The notes below the pieces were generated by a model. That model saw only the letters and a list, made by a program, of their open reading frames with translations, was not told where the DNA came from and did no database searches. From JAGDMJ01 sp963809695 (lineage in GTDB: Bacteria; Bacteroidota; Ignavibacteria; UBA10030; UBA6906), in NCBI GenBank assembly GCA_963809695.1, contig CAWEKI010000009.1:496001-560000 (forward strand): a DNA stretch of 64,000 bases. Reading direction: 5' to 3'. Made by a program: the position numbers and the translations under genes. This document shows, piece after piece, positions 8,629-16,717 of the stretch. The first letter of the stretch is position 1; every line of letters begins with the position of its first letter.

Positions 8629-9624
8629 TTACTCAACTTCTCCCATCACGAATCCCCCGATTCCCTTCCGGGCTGAGAAGCCCGCCACCTTGTCCGCCTG
8701 GGTCTTGGGGACGATCACGATCAATCCGACACCAAGATTGAATGTGCGTCGCATATCTTCTTCCGGCACTTCCCCAAGACGCTGGATCAAGTTGAAGAGC
8801 GCGGGGCGCTTCCACGCCTGCCAGTCGATTCTGAGGGTCCTTCCTTTCGGCATGACGCGCATCGTGTTTCCTACGATTCCGCCTCCGGTGATGTGGGAGA
8901 GAGCATGTATATCATAGCGTCCAAACATCGGGCGAACGACGGCCTGATAGGAGCGATGCACGGCCAGAAGCGCTTCGCCGAGCGTAGTTCCCAGCTCATC
9001 AACATGCGATTCCACTGACAATGTCTTCAGCAGCACCGCGCGGGCAAGAGAGTAGCCGTTGGTGTGAAGACCGGTGGACGGCAGGCCGACCAACACGTCC
9101 CCCCTTCGCACCCGCTTTCCGTTGATGATGTTTTTCCTTTCGACCACACCCACAATTGTTCCCGCAAGGTCGAAGTCTTCCGCCCGGTAGATCCCTGGCA
9201 TTTCGGCAGTCTCGCCTCCGATGAGGGCACATCCGTTCTCGCGACAGGCCTGCGCGAATCCGCTGATGATGGCGGCGGCATTTACCACATTCAGTTTTCC
9301 GGTCGCGAAGTAGTCCAAAAAGTATAGGGGGCGCGCACCGCATACAAGGATGTCATTCACGCAATGATTGACGAGATCCTGCCCAACCGTGTCATATCTT
9401 CTCATCATGTTTGCTATCATCACTTTCGTTCCGACCCCATCCACGCTTGAGACCAGCACTGGCCTCTTGTACCCTCTGAAGCGGGCATTGAAGAAACCTC
9501 CGAAGGCACCGATGTCACCAATAACGTCCCTCGTATAGGTAGAGCGCACCGAATGTTTGATCTGCCGGACAAATCTGTCCCCTTCCGCGATGTTGACACC
9601 GGCCTGGGCGTAGGTGGTAGGCAC
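8629..9624 (-). CDS. purM: Phosphoribosylformylglycinamidine cyclo-ligase (AIR synthetase)
   Basis: Fifth step of purine synthesis: ATP-dependent closure of FGAM to aminoimidazole ribonucleotide. I place the start at GTG 9624 (331 residues) because MPTTYAQAGVNIAEGD is the family N-terminus and AAAGGAG lies nine bases upstream; the frame extends to 9687 with non-family sequence. Key blocks are VDGVGTKVMIA, the nucleotide-binding LIGGETAEMPG, LVGLPSTGLHTNGYSLAR, and ITGGGIVGN near the C-terminus. It is alone on its strand with its own promoter; no other pur gene is nearby. Confidence 0.96.
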   Translation of the reverse strand: MPTTYAQAGVNIAEGDRFVRQIKHSVRSTYTRDVIGDIGAFGGFFNARFRGYKRPVLVSSVDGVGTKVMIANMMRRYDTVGQDLVNHCVNDILVCGARPLYFLDYFATGKLNVVNAAAIISGFAQACRENGCALIGGETAEMPGIYRAEDFDLAGTIVGVVERKNIINGKRVRRGDVLVGLPSTGLHTNGYSLARAVLLKTLSVESHVDELGTTLGEALLAVHRSYQAVVRPMFGRYDIHALSHITGGGIVGNTMRVMPKGRTLRIDWQAWKRPALFNLIQRLGEVPEEDMRRTFNLGVGLIVIVPKTQADKVAGFSARKGIGGFVMGEVE

Positions 9625-9658
9625 GGGAGCTCCTTTCAGGATGAGAAAAATGTGCAAA

Positions 9659-9687
9659 AAAGTACCCAAAAAAGGGGAGAGTTGCAA
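9659..9687 (-). promoter_or_regulatory. Sigma70-type promoter of purM
   Basis: Minus strand: TTGCAA (9682-9687), 17-base spacer, TACTTT (9659-9664), 34 bases before the purM GTG at 9624. Confidence 0.5.
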
Positions 9688-9777
9688 GGTTGGGGAAATG
9701 GCCCGGAATCCTTGCCTGCCGGGACCAAACCCAGGCAGTATGTACGATCAGGATGGCGAAAACAGAAAGGAAATTCT

Positions 9778-9915
9778 ATGGATTTTGAAGAATCGCCAAA
9801 GAAATCTCTTCAAACCAGGCGCCGTGCGTCCGACGGAAGTGAGGTTGTCCCGGGTCGGCAGGGACAATCATCGACACGTAGAGAAAAAGGGGTCTCAGAC
9901 AGGCCATTCCAGTGA
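9778..9915 (+). CDS. Possible 45-residue basic small protein
   Basis: A short frame in an otherwise gene-poor stretch, starting at ATG 9778 with AAAGGA six to seven bases upstream. The product is hydrophilic and Arg/Lys/Ser-rich (MDFEESPKKSLQTRRRASD onwards), with no transmembrane segment and no family I recognise. Support is only the well-placed ribosome binding site and the lack of any competing gene. It could equally be chance. Confidence 0.25.
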   Translation: MDFEESPKKSLQTRRRASDGSEVVPGRQGQSSTRREKGVSDRPFQ

Positions 9916-10037
9916 TTCTTTGGACCAATCCGGGGCAGGCGGTTCACCCCCGGTTTTCGGCTGCCGACACCAGTGTCCCAGTTTCTGGCACATTTTTGGC
10001 AATACCATGATTTGCACGGAAGTGAAGATGAGTGCTC
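9916..10037. other. Upstream region of the FAH gene with a sigma54-like site
   Basis: Together with the small frame before it, this makes a 465-bp stretch (9625-10089) with no confident gene. At 9986-10001 there is TGGCAC-N6-TGGCA, with GG at 9987-9988 and GC at 9999-10000. That spacing is right for a sigma54 -24/-12 element, with one mismatch in the -12 part. No enhancer-like repeats were recognised. The sigma70-type promoter at 10038-10066 follows directly. Confidence 0.3.
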
Positions 10038-10066
10038 TTGCATCACAGAAATCACGTTGCTATATT
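10038..10066 (+). promoter_or_regulatory. Sigma70-type promoter of the FAH-parA-M23 run
   Basis: TTGCAT (10038-10043), 17-base spacer, TATATT (10061-10066), 23 bases before ATG 10090. Confidence 0.65.
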
Positions 10067-10089
10067 GTGAAACCTTTTTTGGCGGTGGC

Positions 10090-10773
10090 ATGGCAAAGGT
10101 GACATTCACGGACTCACAAAGGTTTGTGAACGTCGGGAAGTGTTTGTGTCTCGGTCGCAATTATCCTGCGCACGCAAAAGAGATGAACGCTGAAGTCCCG
10201 GAGAACCCGGTGGTGTTCATCAAGCCGTCCACAGCGGTTATCGGTTCCGGTTCTCGTGTTATCATCCCTCCTCTGTCCCGCGAGCTTCATCATGAAGTGG
10301 AGATGGTGGTCCTGATCGGCAAGGAAGGGAAGAACATCCCCCGAGAGAGGGCCTACGATCATGTTTCCGGATATGCCGTCGGCCTTGACATGACGCTTCG
10401 TGACGTCCAAGCGGAGGCAAAGAAGAAGGGGCTCCCCTGGAGTGTAGCCAAGGGGTTCGATACTTCGGCGCCGGTCTCCGCCTTCATGGATAAGCGTTTC
10501 GTGCCGGATCCACACGCACTCAAATTGTCACTCAAGGTCAACGGCGTGCTGCGGCAATGTTCAAGCACTGCGCATATGATTTTCCGCGTTGATCATATCG
10601 TCTCTTATCTTTCATCGATCTTCACGCTTGAAGAGGGTGACCTGATCTTCACCGGCACACCGGAAGGCGTTGGGCAAGTGATACCCGGAGACGAGATGGA
10701 AGCGGCGTTAGAGTCTGTCGGAGTCCTGCATGTTGGCGTGGAGAGCTCTTCCACAACCGTTCACCACAGGTAA
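10090..10773 (+). CDS. Fumarylacetoacetate hydrolase (FAH) family protein
   Basis: 227 residues, the length of the FAHD1/YcgM-type acylpyruvase and oxaloacetate decarboxylase branch; the substrate cannot be read from sequence. Metal ligands typical of the family are E69 and E71 in LHHEVEMVVLIG and D100 in GYAVGLDMTLRD, with the conserved lysine K121 in SVAKGFDTSAP. The C-terminal FTGTPEGVG is also family-typical. ATG 10090 is used because MAKVTFTDSQRF follows the promoter at 10038-10066; the frame extends to 9973 but that lies across the promoter. The parA-like gene follows after two bases, implying co-transcription. Confidence 0.9.
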   Translation: MAKVTFTDSQRFVNVGKCLCLGRNYPAHAKEMNAEVPENPVVFIKPSTAVIGSGSRVIIPPLSRELHHEVEMVVLIGKEGKNIPRERAYDHVSGYAVGLDMTLRDVQAEAKKKGLPWSVAKGFDTSAPVSAFMDKRFVPDPHALKLSLKVNGVLRQCSSTAHMIFRVDHIVSYLSSIFTLEEGDLIFTGTPEGVGQVIPGDEMEAALESVGVLHVGVESSSTTVHHR

Positions 10774-10775
10774 TC

Positions 10776-11597
10776 ATGGCCAAAGTCATTTCCATAGCGC
10801 TCCCCAAAGGCGGCGTGGGCAAAACGACCACTGCCGTCAATCTTGCCGCAAGCCTCGCTGTCGCGGAGCAGCGCACACTGCTCATCGACATGGACACCTT
10901 CGGGGCATCGGCCATCTCGCTCGGGTTTACCGGCGGGACGATCAACGCGGGCCTGTATGAGGTTTTCAATTTCATTACGGGGTTCACACACGCCATCCAC
11001 AGGACCGAGCTCAAGTATCTCGACTTCGTCCCGTGCAACGTGCAGAATATCCAGATGGAGGAACGCATCCAGCGGTTGGCGGACGACCGATCCATGCTGC
11101 GTAACGCATTGCGGAGCGTCTCGCGCGAATATGACTATGTGATCCTGGACTGTCCGCCGGTCCTGCGCGGCATGTGCACCAATGCCCTCGCGGCGTCGGA
11201 TTCCGTGCTCATGCCGGTCAAGCCCGGACACTTCGGGCTCGACGCGGTGGACAAACTGTTCTCATACCTTGGCTGGATCAACGAGATCGCCAAGCGCAAT
11301 ATTGAAGTGGAGGGGATACTTCTGACGATGCATGAGCCGAACACCCGCGTCACCGATATCACGATGCGGGAACTGAGCGCGAAGTACGGAAAGCATATGC
11401 TCGAGACGATTATCCCGAAAAACACGGCGCTCAGCGAGGCAAGCTTCTTCGGAAAGCCGGCAGTGCTGTACAGCGTGAATTCGCGCGGCGCTGCCGCGTA
11501 TCTGACGCTGGCGCGGGAGATCATCTCGCATAACATGCAGCGGGTCGTTACCCCGCTTCAACCAACAATCGCCGACCAACTGGCAAAGCAGGCGTAG
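10776..11597 (+). CDS. ParA/MinD-family ATPase without a ParB partner
   Basis: 273 residues. The deviant Walker A motif KGGVGKTTTA (signature lysine K11, catalytic K16) opens the protein; the Walker A' LLIDMDTFGASA and the Walker B YVILDCPP follow. These place it in the ParA/Soj/cobQ-like ATPases, dimeric surface-binding switches that position DNA or protein cargo. No parB, parS-like repeat or minC/E lies nearby. It sits two bases after the FAH gene and 19 bases before an M23 peptidase gene, so a role in positioning an envelope or cytoplasmic cargo is possible but unproven. The C-terminus is short and lacks an obvious MinD-type amphipathic helix. Confidence 0.88.
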   Translation: MAKVISIALPKGGVGKTTTAVNLAASLAVAEQRTLLIDMDTFGASAISLGFTGGTINAGLYEVFNFITGFTHAIHRTELKYLDFVPCNVQNIQMEERIQRLADDRSMLRNALRSVSREYDYVILDCPPVLRGMCTNALAASDSVLMPVKPGHFGLDAVDKLFSYLGWINEIAKRNIEVEGILLTMHEPNTRVTDITMRELSAKYGKHMLETIIPKNTALSEASFFGKPAVLYSVNSRGAAAYLTLAREIISHNMQRVVTPLQPTIADQLAKQA

Positions 11598-11616
11598 GGG
11601 GAGCGTGAGGAGAAAT

Positions 11617-13893
11617 ATGGGACGTGCGGTAGGTGTTGTACTGGGTCTTTGTTTTGTGTTTTGTTTCCTTCCATTTGAACCGGCATTTCTTCCGTCATAT
11701 CCGGGGATGCGCGCGGCCGCTGCCGCCCCGCTCCCCACGGATTCCATCCGGACAGATTTCTCCGACTACATCTGGCCCACGGATGCAGGAACGACCGTTA
11801 CATCGACGTTCGCCGAGTTCCGCACCGTGCACTTCCATGGCGGCATCGACATCAGCACCGGAGACCGCACCGGGTACCGGGTCTTCGCCTCACGCGATGG
11901 CTATGTCTCCCGCATTCACATCGGGCCGACTGGATATGGCAAAATGCTCTTCGTGCGCCACCGGGATGGCTACTCGACCGCCTACGCGCACCTGAGCAGA
12001 TTTGCTCCGGCGATCAACGCCCGGGCAGAACGGGAACAACGCCGGCTTGAGCGTTACCCCGTCGACATCGAGTGCAGCCCCGAAGAGTTCCCGGTTCGTA
12101 AAGGCGAAGTCATCGCTTACACGGGTGACACCGGGATCGGCTCTCCCCACCTTCATTTCGAGATCAGGGATGAGAACCTTGAAGCGGTGAACCCGCAGCT
12201 CGCCGAGCATCTTCGCGTGCCCGACGGGATAGCGCCGGCGGTAAGCAAGGTGGCCATTGCCCCGCTTGGCGAGCAATCACGCGTGCATGGGGGATGGGAA
12301 ACCCAGGTCTATCAGGCACATACCGTTGGACCGGACCATTACAGAATTTCAGAAACTGTGAATATTACGGGACGCGCCGGATTTGCCGTCAGCGTCCGCG
12401 ACCGCACCGAAGGGTGCCGATTCCGACGGGGCATCTACCGCAACACACTTTACATTGACGACCGATCGGTCTATTCTGTGCGCCTGGAACGAGCCCCCAT
12501 GAAAGATGCTCACCAGATCGGTTTGTATTATGACTGGAACTTGCTTGACCGCGGCCAGGGACGGTTCGAAAGGCTCTATGCTGAAGGATCCGGCCCGCAT
12601 CCATTCCGGCGGGGCGGCCCTCCCGATGAAGGCGTGATCAACAGCAAGGACTTTTCCGAAGGGCGGCATGCGTTCCGGATCGTGTGTGAAGACATCGCAG
12701 GAAACCAGTCGGAAGTAAGCGGCGCCCTGGTTTTCAACCACCCTCCCGACTTTCAAATGGAATCGACGGGGCCTGAACTTGCCCTGCGATTCTCGAGTCT
12801 TTCCACCGTTGATCGGATCCTCGTAAGCACCGCCCGCGAAGGGATCACCGGATGGTCCTTGCACACCATCATCCCGCAACGCGGCAACGAGGGAACCCTC
12901 GTCCGTGTGCCCCTGCCTCCGGGAACGTACGATGTCGTAAAGATCGTCGCCCAGAACGTTTGGGGGACGAAATCCATCCCGCAATTCCATTTTGTCCGGA
13001 AGCCCTCCTCCGTCGGCCAATCGTTTGGACTTGAACACACGCTGGGGAACGGCTTCGTGCGCGTCGTGGCCAAGACATCCGGAATGTTCACCATGCCTCC
13101 TTCGGTGGCAGTCGATGAAGGACATGAGCGCCGGACGATCACCATGGAACCTACGGATATCGACACCTACGTCGGGTCCTTCAGGCCAGCCGATGCATTC
13201 GCCGGGCTGAGACGGATCTCGGCCGATGCCGAGGTCAACGGCCGCCGCTCTTCCGCGTTCGATCAATTCAACCTCTACCCGATCGTACCGGGCAGGTCCG
13301 GCTCGTTCACCGCGGACGATGGAAGGCTCGTGATCACGTATGATTCGCTTGCCGCGTACTCCTCGATATTCATGGAAATAGAGAAAGAGGCAGACGATGG
13401 AGAGACCGCGTACACTCTGTTGCCTCTTCAGACGGTCCTTGGAGAAGGTCTTCAAGTATCAGTAGCCGGCGATCCCGGCATACAGCATCAAGGGCTCTAT
13501 TTCCGGGGCAGAAGCAGCCGGGACCTGCTGGCTTCCAAGCCGACGGGACCCGGGATCATGTTCCGGGGGAAGATCACGCGGACGTTGGGTGAACTCTCTC
13601 TCGAGGTGGACGATTCTCCCCCGTCCGTCGGCCGGCTCCAAATCTCGACCGGATCGTCCCGGCGGCCTGCCGTGGCGTTTCGGGTGTCGGACAGCGGCTC
13701 TGGAATTGAATATGACGACCTAAAGATGTACATTGATGGGAACGTTGCTATTCCAGAAATCGACGGCGAGCACCGCAGGGTACAGTATCAGGCGAGCGAC
13801 TCCCTTGAACGTGGCTCTCATCTCTTGACGATCCGTCTGAAAGACCGAGTCGGCAACAGCAGCAGCGTGGAGCGACGGTTCTTCATCCACTGA
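11617..13893 (+). CDS. Secreted M23 (LytM) peptidase with beta-sandwich C-terminal region
   Basis: 758 residues from ATG 11617, which has GAGGAG five bases upstream; a GTG at 11605 is the alternative. An N-terminal signal segment (about 1-35) precedes an M23 domain at roughly residues 55-190. Zinc ligands are in HFHGGIDIST and PHLHFEIRD, so the active site looks intact. The remaining 550 residues look like beta-rich, Ig-like modules (AGNQSEVSG, DSGSGIEYDDLKMYIDG, LKDRVGNSSS). Peptidoglycan endopeptidase activity in the periplasm is inferred. It follows the ParA-like gene closely. Confidence 0.92.
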   Translation: MGRAVGVVLGLCFVFCFLPFEPAFLPSYPGMRAAAAAPLPTDSIRTDFSDYIWPTDAGTTVTSTFAEFRTVHFHGGIDISTGDRTGYRVFASRDGYVSRIHIGPTGYGKMLFVRHRDGYSTAYAHLSRFAPAINARAEREQRRLERYPVDIECSPEEFPVRKGEVIAYTGDTGIGSPHLHFEIRDENLEAVNPQLAEHLRVPDGIAPAVSKVAIAPLGEQSRVHGGWETQVYQAHTVGPDHYRISETVNITGRAGFAVSVRDRTEGCRFRRGIYRNTLYIDDRSVYSVRLERAPMKDAHQIGLYYDWNLLDRGQGRFERLYAEGSGPHPFRRGGPPDEGVINSKDFSEGRHAFRIVCEDIAGNQSEVSGALVFNHPPDFQMESTGPELALRFSSLSTVDRILVSTAREGITGWSLHTIIPQRGNEGTLVRVPLPPGTYDVVKIVAQNVWGTKSIPQFHFVRKPSSVGQSFGLEHTLGNGFVRVVAKTSGMFTMPPSVAVDEGHERRTITMEPTDIDTYVGSFRPADAFAGLRRISADAEVNGRRSSAFDQFNLYPIVPGRSGSFTADDGRLVITYDSLAAYSSIFMEIEKEADDGETAYTLLPLQTVLGEGLQVSVAGDPGIQHQGLYFRGRSSRDLLASKPTGPGIMFRGKITRTLGELSLEVDDSPPSVGRLQISTGSSRRPAVAFRVSDSGSGIEYDDLKMYIDGNVAIPEIDGEHRRVQYQASDSLERGSHLLTIRLKDRVGNSSSVERRFFIH

Positions 13894-13943
13894 CCTACCC
13901 GCAGGACGCTCTCCGTTCACAGCAGCAACCGAGGAGCGTTTTC

Positions 13944-16703
13944 GTGTCCGAAACACAACCGGATTCACCCCTAGCAAAGGTGTATTCTCCCGCCGAGGTG
14001 GAGAAGAAGTGGTATTCCTATTGGGAAGAGAACCAGTTCTTCCATGCCGAGGTGAACCCGCTGAAGAGACCGTACACCATCGTCATTCCCCCTCCCAACG
14101 TCACGGGCGTGCTCCACATGGGGCACATCCTGAACAACACGTTGCAGGACGCATTCATCCGCTTCAAACGCATGACCGGATTCGAGGCATGCTGGATTCC
14201 CGGCATGGACCACGCGGGCATCGCCACCCAGCACGTCGTTGAGCGCTCGCTTTCCCATGAAGGGAAGACGCGGCATGACCTGGGACGGGAAAAGTTCGTG
14301 GAGAGGGTCTGGGCTTGGAAGAAACAGTACGGCGGCGTCATCATCAAGCAGCTCCGAACCCTTGGCACGTCGTGCGACTGGGAGCGCGAAAAGTTCACGA
14401 TGGACGAAAGCCTCTCGGCCGCGGTTCGGGAGGTGTTTGTCCGGCTTTACGAAGAAGGGCTGATCTACCGGGGAAAATACATCGTGAACTGGTGCCCGAA
14501 GGACCACACGGCGATCAGCGACGATGAGGTGAACTTCACAGAGCATCAAGGGAAGCTCTACTATATCCGCTATCCGATGAAGGGCGGCGGGACGGGCAAC
14601 AATCCGGCGTATCTCACCGTTGCCACAACCCGCCCCGAGACCATGCTTGGCGATGCGGCCGTCGCAGTCAATCCACAGGACGAGCGTTTTCGCGCACTCA
14701 TCGGCCAGGTGGCCCTGCTCCCGCTGACCGACCGCGAGATTCCGATCATCGCCGATGATTTCGTCGACCCTGCCTTTGGCACCGGCATGGTCAAAGTGAC
14801 GCCCGCCCACGACCCGAACGACTACTGGATCGGGCAGCGGCACCATCTGCCGCAAATCAGCATTTTCGATATCTCCGCGCGCCTGAACGAGAACGTCCCC
14901 CCGCGATATCAGGGGTTGGACCGTTTCGAAGCACGCAAACTGGTGATCTCCGATCTCGAACGGCTCACGCTGCTTGCTGAGGCGAAAGACTATACCAACA
15001 ATGTCGGACATTGCTACCGCTGCAACACGATCATTGAGCCTTTTCTTTCGGACCAGTGGTTCGTACGAATGAAACCGCTGGCAGAGCCCGCGCTCACTGT
15101 GGTCGCAAGCGGCGCGATAAAGTTCTATCCGGATCGGTGGGTGAAGGTCTACCAGCACTGGATGACCAACATTCGCGACTGGTGTATCTCGCGTCAGCTC
15201 TGGTGGGGACACCGCATTCCGGTCTGGTATTGCGAGAACCAGGTCACCTCCGCATGCAAGGAGCCGCTCGTCAGCCGCTCGACACCGGACCAGTGCCCGC
15301 ACTGCGGCGGCAAGAGCCTCCGCCAAGACGAGGATGTGCTCGACACATGGTTTTCTTCATGGCTCTGGCCGTTCTCCGTCCATGACTGGCCCGAGCAAGA
15401 GAAGTACGGCAAGGCTGCAGACCTGAAGTATTTCTATCCCACTGACACGCTTGTCACCGCCCCCGACATTATTTTCTTCTGGGTGGCGCGGATGATCATG
15501 GCCGGATTGAAATTCGGGCCGTCATTCACGGGAAGTGCCCGCCTCGAAGACAACATTCCTTTCAAGGACGTCTATTTCACCAGCCTCGTTCGGGACGACA
15601 AAGGACGCAAGATGTCCAAGTCGCTGGGCAACTCCCCGGAGCCGTTGGACCTGATCTCCGAATACGGCGCCGATGCCGTGCGCTTCACGATCCTCTACCT
15701 CGCGCCGCTCGGCCAGGATATTCTGTATTCCCGGGAGAAGAATGAGCTCGGGAGGAACTTCGCGAATAAGATCTGGAATGCCGGGCGCTTTTTGCTGATG
15801 AACCGGGATCAGACCGGTGAAGCCCCAGGCCTGGGGGAATTCAACATGGACTTTCTTGATCTGGCCGACCGGTGGATTCTCTCACGGCTCCATTCCACGC
15901 TCATCGAGCTGAATGCCGCTCTGGAAGAGTATGAGATCAACAAGATCTCCAAGTCCATCTACGATTTCCTATGGCACGACTTCTGTGACTGGTATCTCGA
16001 AATGATCAAGTCACGCCTCTACGGCAACGAGACGATCGCCGTCAAGCGGGCGGTGGTCAGCCGGGCGATCGACGTCTTCGATGCAGCGCTTCGCATCCTC
16101 CACCCTCTTATGCCGTTTGTCACGGAAGAGCTCTGGCAGAACGTCAGAAAGCGGCTGCCGGGCGAGACCATCATGCGGTGCCAGCTTGTGCGTCCGGACA
16201 GAACGCAGATCAACACCGATGTTGAACGTCAGATGGATTTCGTGCAAAAGGGCATCGAAGCCCTCCGGGGGATCCGGGGGGAGATGGGAATTCCTCCCTC
16301 GAAAGAAGTCCCGCTCGTCATGAGGACCAGCCCGCAGCATCCCGAAGAGACGATCAGGCAATACGAAGGGTATTTGCAGCGGCTGGCCCGGGTTGATTCC
16401 CTTACATTCATTCAGGAGGGCGGGCGCCCCCACCTTTCCGCCAGTGCAGTGGTGGACGGTTCAGAATTCTTTGTCCCTCTGGAAGGCATTATCGACATCA
16501 ACCTTGAGAAAGCAAGGCTGCAAAGGGAGATCGACCGCATCAACGCGCTGCTGGACGGCATCAGGGGCAAACTGACAAACCAGAACTTTGTTCAGCGCGC
16601 ACCAGGGGACGTTGTGCAGCGAGAGCGCGCAAAACAGACAAATCTCGAGACAAGCCTTGAGAAGCTCCGTACCAGCCTCGCGCACTTGACTGCCGAGGCA
16701 TGA
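13944..16703 (+). CDS. valS: Valyl-tRNA synthetase
   Basis: Class I synthetase charging tRNA-Val, 919 residues. GTG 13944 is preceded by GAGGAG. The HIGH motif is H58-MGH in PPPNVTGVLHMGH and KMSKS is K556MSKS. The editing CP1 domain carries TTRPETMLGD and DPAFGTGMVKVTPAHDPNDY. The zinc-ribbon-like segments CYRC and CPHCGG flank the catalytic core. The C-terminus is the coiled-coil arm typical of ValRS (LEKARLQREIDRINALLDG). No T-box leader is visible. Its stop overlaps the first possible ATG of the M16 gene. Confidence 0.98.
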   Translation: MSETQPDSPLAKVYSPAEVEKKWYSYWEENQFFHAEVNPLKRPYTIVIPPPNVTGVLHMGHILNNTLQDAFIRFKRMTGFEACWIPGMDHAGIATQHVVERSLSHEGKTRHDLGREKFVERVWAWKKQYGGVIIKQLRTLGTSCDWEREKFTMDESLSAAVREVFVRLYEEGLIYRGKYIVNWCPKDHTAISDDEVNFTEHQGKLYYIRYPMKGGGTGNNPAYLTVATTRPETMLGDAAVAVNPQDERFRALIGQVALLPLTDREIPIIADDFVDPAFGTGMVKVTPAHDPNDYWIGQRHHLPQISIFDISARLNENVPPRYQGLDRFEARKLVISDLERLTLLAEAKDYTNNVGHCYRCNTIIEPFLSDQWFVRMKPLAEPALTVVASGAIKFYPDRWVKVYQHWMTNIRDWCISRQLWWGHRIPVWYCENQVTSACKEPLVSRSTPDQCPHCGGKSLRQDEDVLDTWFSSWLWPFSVHDWPEQEKYGKAADLKYFYPTDTLVTAPDIIFFWVARMIMAGLKFGPSFTGSARLEDNIPFKDVYFTSLVRDDKGRKMSKSLGNSPEPLDLISEYGADAVRFTILYLAPLGQDILYSREKNELGRNFANKIWNAGRFLLMNRDQTGEAPGLGEFNMDFLDLADRWILSRLHSTLIELNAALEEYEINKISKSIYDFLWHDFCDWYLEMIKSRLYGNETIAVKRAVVSRAIDVFDAALRILHPLMPFVTEELWQNVRKRLPGETIMRCQLVRPDRTQINTDVERQMDFVQKGIEALRGIRGEMGIPPSKEVPLVMRTSPQHPEETIRQYEGYLQRLARVDSLTFIQEGGRPHLSASAVVDGSEFFVPLEGIIDINLEKARLQREIDRINALLDGIRGKLTNQNFVQRAPGDVVQRERAKQTNLETSLEKLRTSLAHLTAEA

Positions 16704-16717
16704 CCCAGAGGAGAACG

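Noticed and set aside
9973..10089. Upstream start (9973) for the FAH-family protein
   Set aside because: The added 39 residues lie across the promoter at 10038-10066 and are not FAH-like.
13971..15326. A 451-codon minus-strand frame opposite valS
   Set aside because: valS is complete and continuous on the plus strand. The antisense product is His/Arg/Val-rich and shadow-like.
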